From: Prorocentrum cordatum
Taxonomy: Eukaryota; Sar; Dinophyceae; Prorocentrales; Prorocentraceae
Length of the DNA: 64,000 nt
Direction: 5' to 3'
Assembly: GCA_963575745.1 (NCBI GenBank)
Contig: CAUYUJ010018321.1
Coordinates: 20,001 to 84,000, forward strand
The notes under the pieces were generated by a model, which was not told where the DNA came from, searched no databases, and saw only the letters and a list, made by a program, of their open reading frames with translations. Numbering within the stretch: position 1 is the stretch's first letter; each line of letters begins with the position of its first letter. The position numbers and the translations under genes were made by a program. Shown here one piece after another: positions 1-11,555 of this stretch.

Positions 1-2545
1 GTATCCGCAGGACTGGAGGCAAATTTTGATCGCCTTCATGCCCAAGCTGCCGAGCTTGACATCGCTGACAGATGCACGGTACCTCTGTCTGCAAAACAGT
101 CTCAGCCGTTGGTATTCTGCTTGTGTGGTGATCTTGGTCGAACAATTTGTGTCTCGGGCTGGCCTCATGGGACCCCTGGGCATCTACGGCTTCCAGGAGG
201 GACGTACGACGGTGGAAATTGTGGGGGCCCTCAAGGCTCTGGCTCAACATGGGGACATCTGGGGAAAGGATCAGACGGTCCATATCGCTAACGCCGATAT
301 CAAACAAGCGTTCGACCACTGCAGCCTTCAAAACGCCAAGCGAGCTATGTGCCATGCCAATGTTCCTGCCTATCTCCAGTATGCTTTGCTATCACCGCTG
401 GTTTGCACTACGGGGTCGTTAGTTGTCGAGGGTATGGCCATTCACGACATCAACTGGGACGTCTGCATACGGACGGGCGGCCCTGAGGGGCCTCTTCTCT
501 TTAATCTTATCATATGTGCCATGTGGGGACCTATATTTCGGGATTGGGACAGTAGAGGAGTGGGGTATGTGCTGGAGGGCGTCTGTGGTGAGTATGAGCG
601 ACGGACAATAGTGAACCACTTTGTGTGGGCGGACAACTGCTACCTTGTCTCTGCCTCCTCAACTGTGTTGGCTCAGATGATGCACGATCTAACACTACCA
701 CTACATGACTGGGGGATGAGATGGAAGGATAGCAGCCTGTTGTACATGACATGTGGGGAAAATGCGAAAGTGGACGGTGACGGACATGTATTTACCAGCG
801 AGGATTTGTGTATACCTGCGTGCTCGAGATATCAGGACTTTAGACTTCGACGTGTTTGCAGAATGAAAGTATTGGGTCATGAGATTTTCTCCACCTACTT
901 AGTGCCCGCTCATCCTGATGTGGAATATCGCATCAAGGAGGCTCGTGCTTGTTTCATTGGACAGTCGAATTTCTTTCGTAACAGAGCGGTAGCTGTTCGT
1001 GATAAGTTCTGTCGTTATCAAGACAAGGTGCAGAGTATGGCGTTGTATTGGCTAGAGACATGTACTGCTGATACTTCCTCGCTACACATGCTCAATGCCT
1101 TCGAGGGATGGTGTTTGTGCCGTATGTTTCGACGGCCGAGGAGAGAGGAGGAGACTATGGCGGACTGGAACCGACGACGGTACCACGAGGCCAGAGAGCA
1201 ATTTCGATCGTATGGATTTGCGAGTTTGGTGCAGCGATTTCTTCGTATGGTGTGGAACTCCGCTAAGGATGCTGCTGATTTCATTTCTATGTTGTGTACT
1301 GCTTCTCATGAGGAAATATCTTCGACGCAACGTACGTGGAGAGATCACCACATGACTACGGTTGCGTATGGCCCACTGTGGGACAGACTCAGGACGGATG
1401 CGTCTGAGTGCTTGCGGGGTATGTTTCACTTCCAGGAGGCTTCGCAGCTAAAAAGGAGACATGTTAGTTCAGGTCGAGCTGTCGGCCAGAGATGCTGGCT
1501 ATTTTCTTTCTGCGAATTCTACGGACTCAAATGGTGGGAGTCCTTTGTGCCGACAGATGCTGCGTATGTTCAGTTCTGCGAACGCATGTGTACACGGACG
1601 ATGCTGAGTTATTTTCAGAAAAGAAAAGGGTACGGTACAACAGGTGGGGCCCTGCAGGAGGTACTTACCATCACACAAAACAACCTACACACCTATGGGG
1701 CCCAAGAGGGCACTGCGGCGTTCAACGACAAACTGGCCAAACGTATTGCGTTACAAAATATGAAGGAGGTTGAGTACGACCTCGACTCATTTGGGATCCC
1801 TGTGTACATTTCTGGGGACAGTCTTCTGGTGGTGTCTTGGCTGCAGGGTGTCTGGAGGGTGCTTAATCGTACTTATCAGGATAGGATCAACAGAATGATA
1901 AACCAACTCGACAACATGTGTCAAAGGTATGGAATTAGGCCTGCCTGTCATGGGAGGGAAATTGTAGACCACACATATAGGGAATGGAACACGCGTGCAG
2001 ATGTACTCACTCATACGGCCCGTGTCGGGCCACCAGTGATTCGAGATAGGATAGGGCTTCACGCCCCTCAGTTACAACAGGTGTTTCGCGTTTGTGCCAT
2101 CAGAGCTGGATTTGATGGTGGTGTCTCTTGCGACGGCGTGGGAGTCGGGTGCTGGATAGATGTTGGACGGGTATCGAGGCTCTCAAGGCAGCCACTCAGC
2201 CATGAGATTATTTGGACGGAGGTGTACAGTGCGGCACTCTCGATTGATCCAACTTCAACAGTGACTGATGCCGAGGTCTCGGCCGTTGAGCATACGATTA
2301 TGATCTGGCCGCGGGTTGTACAAGCGTATTTCGGACAGGATATGATGTGATTTTGATTGTGCTTACTCACGCCATGCCTTCGTTTGTCGTGTGTGTGTGC
2401 TTGACCTCTCATCCTCCTAATAAGAGTTGGCTTTCGCCTCTGATCGTTTGGATCGGTGAGGCTTCCGCCTACTCCCGATGCGCCCGCTCCTTGCTTCCGA
2501 CTAGGCTGGAAAGCCTGCACAGTCGACCGCAAAGTCCGCAAAAAA
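1..2545 (+). mobile_element. Family A non-LTR retrotransposon, copy A1 (5' part outside window)
   Basis: This is the 3' portion of a LINE-like element. It holds the end of ORF2, a 3' UTR of about 195 nt and a terminal A6 run at 2540-2545. The run is followed immediately by the hairpin-repeat sequence AGGTTGACGGTTTACCGCC. It is nearly identical to copy A4 (34387-36931), with roughly one base difference per several tens of bases in stretches compared by eye, so the two are recent relatives. The poly(A)/hairpin junction is shared with A2-A4. Confidence 0.9.
2..2350 (+). CDS. Family A ORF2, C-terminal part: reverse transcriptase and permuted RNase H (partial at 5' edge)
   Basis: The reading frame is open from the window edge (Tyr-Pro-Gln-Asp-Trp) to TGA at 2350, so the true start lies outside. 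RT motifs visible in order are motif A DIKQAFDH (about nt 296), motif B-like GGPEGPLLFN (nt 476-505), the catalytic box WADN (626-637), and the motif D/E region around WKDSSLLYM. The usual second Asp of the YxDD box is Asn (AAC, 635-637). The C-terminus carries RNase H-like motifs in permuted order: GDSLLVV with Asp at 1817, NTRADVLTH with Asp at 2000, FDGG with Asp at 2114, and DAEVSA with Glu at 2273. RT activity is known to need two Asp in this box in typical enzymes; whether this variant is active is unknown. There is no internal stop or frameshift in the visible part, so this copy may be young. Confidence 0.9.
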   Translation, partial: YPQDWRQILIAFMPKLPSLTSLTDARYLCLQNSLSRWYSACVVILVEQFVSRAGLMGPLGIYGFQEGRTTVEIVGALKALAQHGDIWGKDQTVHIANADIKQAFDHCSLQNAKRAMCHANVPAYLQYALLSPLVCTTGSLVVEGMAIHDINWDVCIRTGGPEGPLLFNLIICAMWGPIFRDWDSRGVGYVLEGVCGEYERRTIVNHFVWADNCYLVSASSTVLAQMMHDLTLPLHDWGMRWKDSSLLYMTCGENAKVDGDGHVFTSEDLCIPACSRYQDFRLRRVCRMKVLGHEIFSTYLVPAHPDVEYRIKEARACFIGQSNFFRNRAVAVRDKFCRYQDKVQSMALYWLETCTADTSSLHMLNAFEGWCLCRMFRRPRREEETMADWNRRRYHEAREQFRSYGFASLVQRFLRMVWNSAKDAADFISMLCTASHEEISSTQRTWRDHHMTTVAYGPLWDRLRTDASECLRGMFHFQEASQLKRRHVSSGRAVGQRCWLFSFCEFYGLKWWESFVPTDAAYVQFCERMCTRTMLSYFQKRKGYGTTGGALQEVLTITQNNLHTYGAQEGTAAFNDKLAKRIALQNMKEVEYDLDSFGIPVYISGDSLLVVSWLQGVWRVLNRTYQDRINRMINQLDNMCQRYGIRPACHGREIVDHTYREWNTRADVLTHTARVGPPVIRDRIGLHAPQLQQVFRVCAIRAGFDGGVSCDGVGVGCWIDVGRVSRLSRQPLSHEIIWTEVYSAALSIDPTSTVTDAEVSAVEHTIMIWPRVVQAYFGQDMM

Positions 2546-5500
2546 CCAGGTTGACGGTTTACCGCCGTCTCCCATCTCGACGGAACTTTTGCTGACTTTT
2601 GCTGAGTACCTCGTAGAGCTCTTCGGCATCGATGAGCTAGAGGAATACCTCGTAGAGCTCTTCGGCAACGATGAGCTAGAGGAATTCCGGCGCGGGGTGG
2701 AGCTAGTTGGCCGACCCGGCCCCGACGGACAATGTGACAACTTTTGGGTGGTTTTGCGAATATTTGAAAGATATTTGACAATTTATTTTGAGAAAGCAGA
2801 TTTTTCGCACTTGTAGACGACTATGAGGGCCTCTGCGTCTGAATATGAGCTCTCTCGATGCACATTTACTATCAAAACACTTGGCGGAACCAACTTTATG
2901 TCGACATGAAAAAATCATGTTTTCTCTTTTCCGAGAAATTCTTCCAAAAGCGCTCTCTTTCAAAGCTGAGCACTCTTACGCGTGCTAGGAGCTCTACGAG
3001 GTTCCCGGCGGTGACCAGGTTGACGGTTCACCGCCGGCGCCAGTTCGGGGTCGGGGTGGAGCTAGTTGGTCAACCCGGCCCCGACGGACAATGTGCGAGC
3101 TTTGGGTCGGTTGGATGAGCTTTGTGAGAGATTTGAACATTCGTTTTGAGAACCGGTATTTTTCGCACCTGTAGTTGGTTTTTTCGCGTTCGCCAGTGAA
3201 TTCTGAGGTCCGTAGGCGCAGTATTACATTCCAAACGCTTGGCGGAACCGTCTTTAGATAAAATATGAGAACGTGTTTGTTCGAGTTTTTGGGTCTTGTT
3301 GCAGACTCTTCCTAAATGTGCACTTGGGAGCGCCGTGCCAGAAAAGAGCTCTACGAGGGCCCCGGCGGTAACCTGGTTGACGGTTTACCGCCGGTTCCCA
3401 GTTGAAAATTTTGTTATCGAAATTTGAACATTCGTTTGAGCTCTAGTATTTTTTTCCCGTGATATTTGATCTTATTCCCGCTCGCCATCTTGATTTAAGC
3501 TCGACCGGGTGAATATTACGATCGAAAAGCACTGTGGCAGAATCGGCCGTTTCGAGTCATCTTGATACGCGCTGTCGGTGTATTGACAAACTCGAGATAC
3601 AGGACAGCTACAGAGCTGGTAAGCACACCTTATCGATTCAGAATGATCAGGCGCTTTCGTCTGTCGAATCGCATCCAGAGGCCTGAACTCGGTCTGCTAG
3701 CTGAGCTAGGTCCGCAAACCTGTTCGTATTATTCGAATCATCTTGACAGACGTTGCCGGTTTTTTGCATTTAAGTCGAGCTGTAGCACATCTACATCTGA
3801 TACCTATTGAAACCGATTCAGAATCATCTGGCGCGTCCGTCTGTTAATTCAGAGCTCTGTACTTGGTCTACTGCCCGAGCTAGGTCGCGAACTATTCGTA
3901 CTGTTCGAGTAATCTTGAGAGGTGCTGAAACTGATTCGAAATCATTATGCGCGCTCGTCTGTTGCATCCAGAGGTCTGAACTGGGTTTGCCTCTCGGACA
4001 AGCTCCGCAAAACTATTCGCATTCTTCAAATTTCCTTGGCAGATTTCGTCCCTCTTCTGCATTGAACTCGGGCTGAAAGAGCTACGAGCTGGATCGCACA
4101 GAAAACGATCCAGAAGTATGAGAGGCGTTCGGCTGTTGCATCGAGAGGTCTGAAATCGCTGGGGCTGAAAAACTATTCGTTCTCTACAACTTTTTTTAAA
4201 CTTGTATGATCAGGAAGCTCTACGAGTCCCCCGGCGGTAACAGAGGTTGACGGTTTACCGCCGGCGCCCAGTCTCTTTGCTCTTCGGGTTTTGGACGCTG
4301 CCAAGTCTCGAGTATTCTTTCCCGTGATATTCGACATTATGCCCGCTCGCATCTTGATCTCAGCTCGATCAGGTACCTTTTACTGTCAAAAAGCGTTCAG
4401 GCGGGATCGGCCGCTTCGAGTCATCTTGTCACGCGGTGACGGTTTTCTCAAGGTAACTCGAGCTTCAGACAGCTACAGAGCTGTAAGCACAGCTAATCGA
4501 TTGAGAATGATCTGGCGCGTTCGCCTGTTGAACCCAGAGGTCTGAACTCGGTCTGCTAGCCGAGCTAGGTCCGCAAACCTATTCGTATTATTTGAGTTAT
4601 CTTGACAGATGCTCTCGGTTTTCTGTACTTAACTCGAGCTACAGTTCAGCTACAGAGCTCATACGTACAGAATCTGATTCAGAATCATCAGTGGCCGTTG
4701 TTTATTGCATCTGTTCGTATTGTTCGAGTCATCTTGAGAGATGCTGTCGGTTCTCTGCACTTGACTCGGGCTGTAGGGGGGCTGCATGGCTGGTCATCAC
4801 TGGAATCGATTCGGAGACATCAGGCGCGTCCGCCTTCCGAATCCAGAGCTCTGAACTCGGTCTGCTGCCCGATCCAGAATACCTCGAAGAGCTCGACATC
4901 GATGAGCTAGAAGAATTCCGGCGCGGGGAGGAGCTAGTTGGTCGACCCGGCCAGAAAGGACAAGTGATAACTTTTGGGTGGTTTTGCGAAAAATTGAAAG
5001 ATATTTGAGAATTCATTTTGAGAAAGCAGATTTTTCGCACCTGTAAACGATTATGAGGGCCTCTTGTCTTAATATGAGCTCTGTAGGCGCAGTTTTACTA
5101 TCAAAACACTTGGCGGAACCATCTTCATGTCGACACGAAAAAAATCAATGTTTCTCTTCTTCGAGAAATGGTTCCAGAAGTTCTCTCTTTCGGCTCTGAG
5201 CACTCTTACGCGTGAAAGGAGCTCTACGAGGTTCCCGGCGGTGACCAGGTTGACGGTTGACCGCCGGCGCCAGTCGCGAGACTATTCGTATTGTTCGAGA
5301 CATCCTGAGAGGTGCTGTCGGTTTCCTGCACTTAACTCGGGCTGTAGGGGGGGCTGCATGGCTGGTAATCACAGGAATCGATTCAGAGACATCAGACGCG
5401 TCGGACTGTCGCATGCAGAGGTCTGAAGTCGGTCTGATACTTGAGCTAGATTTGCCAAACTAATCGTATTGTTCGAGTCAGTGCTGTCAATTTACGCACG

Positions 5501-5672
5501 TAACTCGGGCTGTAGGAGAGCTACAGAGCTCGTACAGAAGACAATCCAGAAGCATCGGGGGCGTTCGGCTGTTGCATCCGAGAGGTCTGAAATTGCTTGG
5601 GCTAAAAAACTATTTTTCCGGTGTATTTTTCTTCGACATTATATGTTGTCAGGAAGCTCTACGAGTCCCCCC
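2546..5672. repeat. Repeat tract T1: hairpin modules, short 'Q' modules and ~175-180-bp subunits
   Basis: No gene is seen. The tract is built from recurrent blocks. Hairpin modules lie near 3005-3042 (GTGA/TCAC stem type), 3361-3396, 4231-4269 (GTAA/TTAC type) and 5235-5270. Module Q (from CTCGTAGAGCTCTTCGGCAT to TTTTTCGCACCTGTAGAC) occurs near 2605-2815 and 4880-5045. Diverged subunits containing TTCGAGTCATCTTGA fill most of the rest. Short open frames here are by-products of the repeats. The tract ends at the 5' junction of element A2. Confidence 0.85.
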
Positions 5673-5704
5673 GGCTCAAGAACGTCTCGGCTCAAGAACG
5701 TCTC
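5673..5704 (+). promoter_or_regulatory. Tandem spliced-leader-like octamers at 5' end of A2
   Basis: Two head-to-tail 16-bp units each begin GGCTCAAG, the last eight bases of the dinoflagellate nuclear spliced leader as known from the literature. Position exactly at the insertion boundary suggests relict leader sequence retrotransposed from trans-spliced RNA. An octamer match is short, so chance or a simple tandem duplication remains possible. Confidence 0.5.
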
Positions 5705-5856
5705 TGCCTGGGTGACCTCCAGACGTTCTAGCGAGCCTTCGCCTCGGGGTGTGAGCCTGGGCGTGCCTGGGTTCCCCCGAGGTTTTTGTCTGCTTACATT
5801 ACATCTCGTGTATTGTACGCTGAATTCTTCTTCGTGGTATTGAGATAATTTCTGGT

Positions 5857-7332
5857 GTGCTGCACTGCTGTCTATTGTCTGTCTGCATATATTATCTCTT
5901 ATTGAACGAGTGGCAGTTTCTTGTGCGCTGGATCGTTGTTGACACAACGTCGTACGACAGCCCTGAGGCCCAGCTGGCCTTGAGGAGAGAGATCGGTCTC
6001 GAACATTGGGGTGAAAGTACTGAGGAGTGGTTTCGTCGTCAAAAGAATCTGGACATACCCACTGAGGATTACCAGGACGATAGGGTCAACTACGATTACC
6101 TTGAGGAATGCCAACCGTGGGATCAGAAAGACTTGCAGGCACTGGAGGCAGCATCGAACAAGCGTCAACGTGAGGACGATAAGAATTGGTTAGATAAATA
6201 CGGACTGAACGGTAACATTCTTTTGAATATGACTCATGTTGCTGCTGTGGCGGATGCCGAAATGACGGGGGAGAGTGAGATTCGATCTAAACGTGCACGT
6301 GGCCCAGAGATAGAGGAGGAGAGGAAATTGATGTTAGCGCAGGAGAAGGATCCGTTCAAACAGATGATGATGAAACATGTTTGGAAAACGGAGGATGCAC
6401 ATGAGGATCTCATCCATGTTGTTCAATCGACGAAGACGGACATTAAAAGAGTTGATGACACACTTAAGTTACATACGGAGCGCATGGACAAATCAGATAC
6501 ACGGACAGATATTCTGGAGAAACAGGTTGAGCAATTTTTGGCTGGATCTCCTGCCGCATCGGTTTCGACTGGTGTGGGCCCTCGCGGGTCCTCTGGTGGA
6601 GGTGTAGGTTCGGCCCCTCACGTGCAACAAGGGCGATCGAGCCAGTTTACGCCAACTTATCTTGAACTCAAAGGGTGGGTTACAGATTGGTCAAACCAAG
6701 TAAATCGGGGAAATCAAATGATACCCTGGGCGGATGCGTCACAGCTTATATCGAATATGATTGGAACACTTCAGGGGGAGGAAAGGAATGCTTACGACAA
6801 AGATAAAACTGAACGATTAAACTGAGGAAGATATGTGTACGGAAGTGTGAAGGTCGGTTTCAAAGAAGGGACAGCACGGGACACTCTTTGGATAATAAAG
6901 AAATGGATGGATATGGTCTGTAAGGAGCCAGCCGATCGTATTGCTCCGCCTCCAGGTGATACATATCCAAATGCAGATGTTCTCATTCAAGATATGGACA
7001 CGCCTATCGATCCCAGAAAGATTCGTACGCTTGTGGAGTGTGCACCCTGGAAGCGTGATCATGTGAAAGCGGTTGCTCGTTTCTGTGGGACTTGGCGAAG
7101 TATGACATCGGCTCATGTTCAAAACGAGATCCGTGGGGAGGTGGGGCCACCGAGGAGTCATATTTGGACTCAAGCTGTTCCGAATCTCCGACCCGTCTGT
7201 TTTGCGACGTATACGAACACCGCAGGGGCTTGGGTTCTGCATGCTGATGCATGGGCTCGTATTGTATCTATCTATCCTGCGCTGACGGTCCCCATGAATG
7301 AGATGCTTCAGGAAGTGAATCGTAGACAGTGA
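5857..7332 (+). pseudogene. Family A ORF1 of copy A2, broken by one nonsense codon
   Basis: One frame runs 5857-7332 with a single internal TGA at 6823-6825. Alignment with the intact A3 ORF1 (LRLNGSR) and A4 (RINAGRY) puts this TGA at a Gly/Ala codon, so a GGA-to-TGA change is the likely cause. Conserved landmarks are the N-terminal GLEHWGEST block, a charged helical stretch (about 6300-6530) that could be a coiled coil, a Gly-rich linker, then TYLELKGWVTDW and a C-terminal domain with PWKRDH…RFCGTWR. No ATG precedes the conserved N-terminal block. The frame is closed by TGA at 5821, so initiation is unexplained; the listed start is a GTG. By position it should be the nucleic-acid-binding ORF1 protein of a LINE, but I recognise no named domain. 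Confidence 0.75.
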
Positions 7333-10300
7333 CGTTTGCGACGCCTCGTCCGAGGCATACGTTTGGCGAGCTGGAACCTGAACAAAGCAGGTGAGGCTCA
7401 TTTTAAATGTGCTGAGATTCTCCATCATATGAGGGCATGTGGTGGGCTCTTTGCATGTCAGGAAACTCAATACCTTGTGCATGGTGAATTTGAACGCTTG
7501 GGGTGGCGCATCAAAACTAGTTCGTGTAGCAATGCAGCTCTCATGTTCGACAGATCTTGGGCGGCTGCCGTCCGCATGTTCTTTACATGTTTCACGAGGT
7601 TCGTTATCGGCGTCTTTGGGTCAGAAAAGTCACCACTTATTATTGTGTCAGCGTATTTGCCAGACCCTCATGTGGAGGATTGTGTAGAGATAGCTGCGGA
7701 GGTCTATGAGCAGATCAGTCGTGCTCGTAATGTACTCCGCACTAAGTTTCCTCAGGCCAGCTTTTGTGTTCTGCTCGATGCAAATGTGGAGATTCCGCCT
7801 GGATGCAAGTTTACGTATAATGGGGAGGAGTATGGGGCAACTGGAGAGGAGGGTACTCGTGCGGACAGAAGGTGGGAGAGAGGAGGAGACGGTACACAGC
7901 AGATTGAGAGGAGGAGTCGGAGGAGGAGGCTGAAGGAGCTGCTCTTAGAGTTCATGGAATCACATGGACTGAAGGCCGCCAACACTTTCAATACTAGGAA
8001 GCATACCTGGGAGTCGTGGGGGGAGAACAAGTTTCTGACTTCGAAGAGGGTCCTGGATTACCTACTGGTCCTTCATCGTTGGGAGTTCTCGGATCTGGAG
8101 GTGAAGTGGTGTTTCAAGAGGGGTGGTAAGAAGCAGTTCAGTAGATTATCCGATCACGCTATCATCACGGCGAGTTTCACGGACCCTGGGAATGTGATTG
8201 TTCGTCGCCCTGGCCCCCAGCCTGGTCAGAAGTCTAGGCCGTCCCTGGTCGGATACAAGTGTTCGACTTGGGCTGATGAGCATCGGGCTCGGCAGCATGT
8301 GGATTTGAATCTAGGCGGTGCGGCCTTCGCTCGTTCGAGGTGTCCGTCTGTGACCTGTCCACAGTGTTTGCAGAGTACTATGCTGGAGGCGTACTTATCA
8401 CCGACGGTGGACTACTCCACCACAGGTGCGAGAAGACCAAGAGAGCCGTCCAGGCCGGTGCAGGTCACTAGGGCCGAGGAGGAGGTTAAGATGTGTCCGA
8501 AGGAGGAGGTGGAGAGGTTGAGGAGGTTAAAGAATGAGGCCAATCGTCTACGCAGAGGTTATCGACGTGATATGATTATGTGCAGATGCCCCCCAACAAA
8601 GCGTAAGGTCAGATATACTATCAAACATTTAGTGGTGGATGGGAGGGAGACGGAGGACCGTGAGGAGTGGAAGGAGGAGCTCGACAAGTTCGTTCGTTTC
8701 AAGGTGTCGTCCGAGGAGGTACGCAATTCCACCAACAGTATGATGGAGGAGATCAGGATGAGGGCTGTACATGAGGTGCGATCCACATCAGTTGTGGGAA
8801 TTAGTATGGCGCTGCTTCTCAGAGCACGGGCTCGGCTGAAGACCCAGAGGGCTACTGGGCCAGACGGGATACCGTGCGAGATTCTTAGGAGCTTGCCGTG
8901 GTGTGCTCTCAGAGCGATCCAGAAGTTGCTCGATAAAATCATTAAGCTCACGACTCCGTATCCTCAGTCGTGGCGTGAGATTCTCGTTTCTTTTATGCAA
9001 AAAAACCATGGATTACTAAGTTAAAAGACGGTCGTTTGCTATGTATGCAGAATGCTGTTTCGAGATGGTTCAGTTCCTGTATTGTTCTCCTGGTTGAGGG
9101 CCATATTGAAAGAAACGGAGTGTTTCGTCATATTGGGTTGTATGGTTTCCAGGAACATCGTCGTACACACGAAATCACGGCTAGCATCAAACATATAGGT
9201 CAACGTGCTGCACAATGGGGAAAAGGGGAAACGGCACACTTGGCGAACGCTGATGTCCTCCAGGCGTTCGATCACTGCACGGTGCCCAATGTCAGGCGCG
9301 GGTTGGATCATGCGAGTGTGCCCCTGTGCCTACAGTACGCTCTACTTAACCCCTTGTGTGAATGTGTAGGTACTGTCTATTATGATGGGATTGAGGTTTT
9401 GGAGGTAAGGTGGGACAAATGTATTCGGACGGGAGGGCCTGAGGGCCCATTGGCTTTCAATCTTATTGTTGCTGCTATGTGGAGTTCCACGATTCGAGAA
9501 TGGGACGTACTAGGACTAGGTTATCGTATTGAGTTTGCGACTGGCTCGACTAGCTGTGTTTCGATTATTAATCACTTCCTTTGGGCGGACAACTGTTCTG
9601 TTCTGGCTCGGAGTCGGGAGGGACTCCCGCGCATGTTATACGGTCTAACTACACAGTTACATGACTATGGCATGATATGGAAAGAGTCCAGTCTATTGTA
9701 CATGGTGTTCGGGGTTGATCCTCCGCGAGAGGCGGAAGGGGAAATATTACGCACTGCTGATCTTGTTCTCTCGATGGGGTCGGAGGATTCGGGAGTGTAT
9801 CGATTTAGAAGAGTGACGGAGATGGAGGTGCTTGGGGCTCATATTTGTTCTGAACTACATGTGAATGGGCATCCAGATTTGGATGCTAGTATTGACTCTG
9901 CTCGCAGGGCTTTCTGGGGGCAGGCGACCTTCTTCCGCTCCACGGCCATCCCGTTGAAAGATAAGTATGAGAGGTATGCACAGAGGGTTCAGAGTATTGT
10001 TCTCTACGCGGCGGAAGGATGTACGGTCGACTCTAGTTCATTGAGTGCCCTTCATATCTTTGAGGGTAAGTGCCTGGCTGTAGTGTCTCGTTGTATACGG
10101 AGGGAAGGGGAAAGTTATCAGGAATGGAATACGAGGAGGTATGAACGTGCGAGACAAAAATTTCATGATGCACACTATGCGGGTATTGTGCAGAAGTTTC
10201 TCAGAGTGCACTGGATGTGGGCAATCGACATCCATGATTTTGCCCATAGATTGATCGCAGATCGGGAGGCGCTGGAGGCAAACTCGACAAGAGCTTGGAG

Positions 10301-11291
10301 AGATTCTCGTTTCTCATGCCTGGCGTTTGGCCGACTGTGGGATAGAATGAGGACAGATTCAAGCGAGGCTCTCAGATGTTGGGGGAAATCGAAGGAGGCC
10401 AGCTCAATGAAACGACATCGTGGGGGACAGGAGAGTGTAGGACTTCGTCCGTGGTACTATTCATTGGAATCGTTTTATGGTTTATCCTGGTGGGAGTTCT
10501 TTGCTGGAAGTTTTGAACATTTCATGGATTTCGCTGCACATGCTTGTTCTAGTGCTATGTTCAAGTATTTCCAAAAGAAATGCAAAGGCTTGGCGTCCTC
10601 AGGGGAGCCTGTGTTCTTGAACTTGGATGAGGATCGAGGGCTTCATATTGGTCAGGATCGGGAGGATACACCAGCATATAGGGATCGTCTCAGCAAACGT
10701 ATTGCGTTGCATAACATGCGTTGCACACAGTGGGACCTCGAAACGGATGGGATACCACTGGATATCCAGGGGGACTCACTGCTTGTGATTAACTGGCTCT
10801 GTGTGAAATGGAAAGTATTAGCTCAGGTATATCAGAAAAGGGTGGATACTCTGATTAATAAGTTGGACGAGATGCAGGATACATACTCGGTGAGGCTTCC
10901 AGAGGCTGGCCGTGACTTCTTCTCTCATTCTTTTCGGGAATGGAACCAGAGAGCTGATTTACTGACCCATCAGGCCCGTCAGGGCCACGTGTACGCCGAT
11001 TTCATTTACGTCAGCGATTTTGAATCTCAGTGTTATACTCCTTGCCTTATCAAAGCCGGCTTTGATGGGGGCGTTTGTAGCCGCGGAAGTGCCTGTGGTG
11101 CGTGGATAGAGATTGGTCTGCGAAACAAATATATCTTCTCGCGGACCGACATCATTTTCAAGGATGTGTATCTTGCGGCTTGGTGTCTGCCACCAAGCGC
11201 CACTGTCACAGATACGGAACTATCAGCGGCGGAGCGCATATGCGATGTGCTCCCACAGGTTGTGCAGACCTTCTTTGATCATTCGCAGTGA
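7333..11291 (+). pseudogene. Family A ORF2 of copy A2: endonuclease, RT, permuted RNase H (one frameshift)
   Basis: The frame continues directly after the ORF1 stop with no ATG before the endonuclease motif SWNLNK. Endonuclease (EEP fold) motifs are WNLNK, QET, SAYLPD, LLDANVE, LDYLL and SDHAII (7360-8190). RT begins at TGPDGIPCEIL (about 8848). At CAAAAAAAC (about 9000-9008) the frame ends within a few codons (TAA at 9022-9024); the -1 frame carries on to 11291 with DVLQAFDH, GGPEGPLAFN and WADN (9582-9593). RNase H-like motifs follow in the order GDSLLV (Asp at 10773), NQRADLLTH, FDGGVC, DTELSA. Other copies read through this region without a shift, so a one-base loss from the A run is simplest. 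The heptamer A-AAA-AAC is also a classical -1 slippery sequence. Confidence 0.85.
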
Positions 11292-11555
11292 TAAGTCACA
11301 CATTGTTTCATCTTTATCTGTGTTCTTGTTCATTCCAACAGCTTCGCTGTTCATTGACTCATTCGTTTGTCTTTTGTGTGCTTTGCGTTTGATTGTGTCA
11401 TTGCGGGCATGTGATTCTCTTTATTCCAACAGCTTCGCTGTGTGGTATAAGAGCTGACTGCTTGCGTGATAAATAAGAGGCTCTGTTTCGTCTGATACTT
11501 TGTTGGACCTGGCCTTAGTGGCCAAGACGGTCCCAGCAAAGACGCAAAAAAAAAA
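11292..11555 (+). other. 3' UTR and poly(A) of A2
   Basis: This non-coding tail holds two copies of the 18-nt sequence TTCCAACAGCTTCGCTGT about 90 nt apart. Each contains a small hairpin (ACAGC-TTC-GCTGT). It ends in an A10 run. Such 3' hairpins can be recognised by a LINE RT, but the other A copies do not obviously share this one. Confidence 0.6.

Larger units (their letters stand above)
5673..11555 (+). mobile_element. Family A non-LTR retrotransposon, copy A2 (full length, inactivated)
   Basis: The copy runs about 5.9 kb from the left arm of a hairpin repeat (…TACGAGTCCCCC) to a poly(A) run (11546-11555) that abuts the hairpin loop (CAAAGGTTGACG). The 5' end is a perfect 16-bp tandem duplication, each half beginning with GGCTCAAG (5673-5688, 5689-5704), which matches the 3' end of the dinoflagellate spliced leader. 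ORF1 and ORF2 lie in one frame, separated by TGA at 7330-7332. Lesions are a TGA inside ORF1 (6823-6825) and a one-base shift in an A7 run of ORF2 (about 9000-9006). The 3' UTR has two copies of a TTCCAACAGCTTCGCTGT hairpin (near 11334 and 11425). I saw no clear target-site duplication. Confidence 0.9.
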
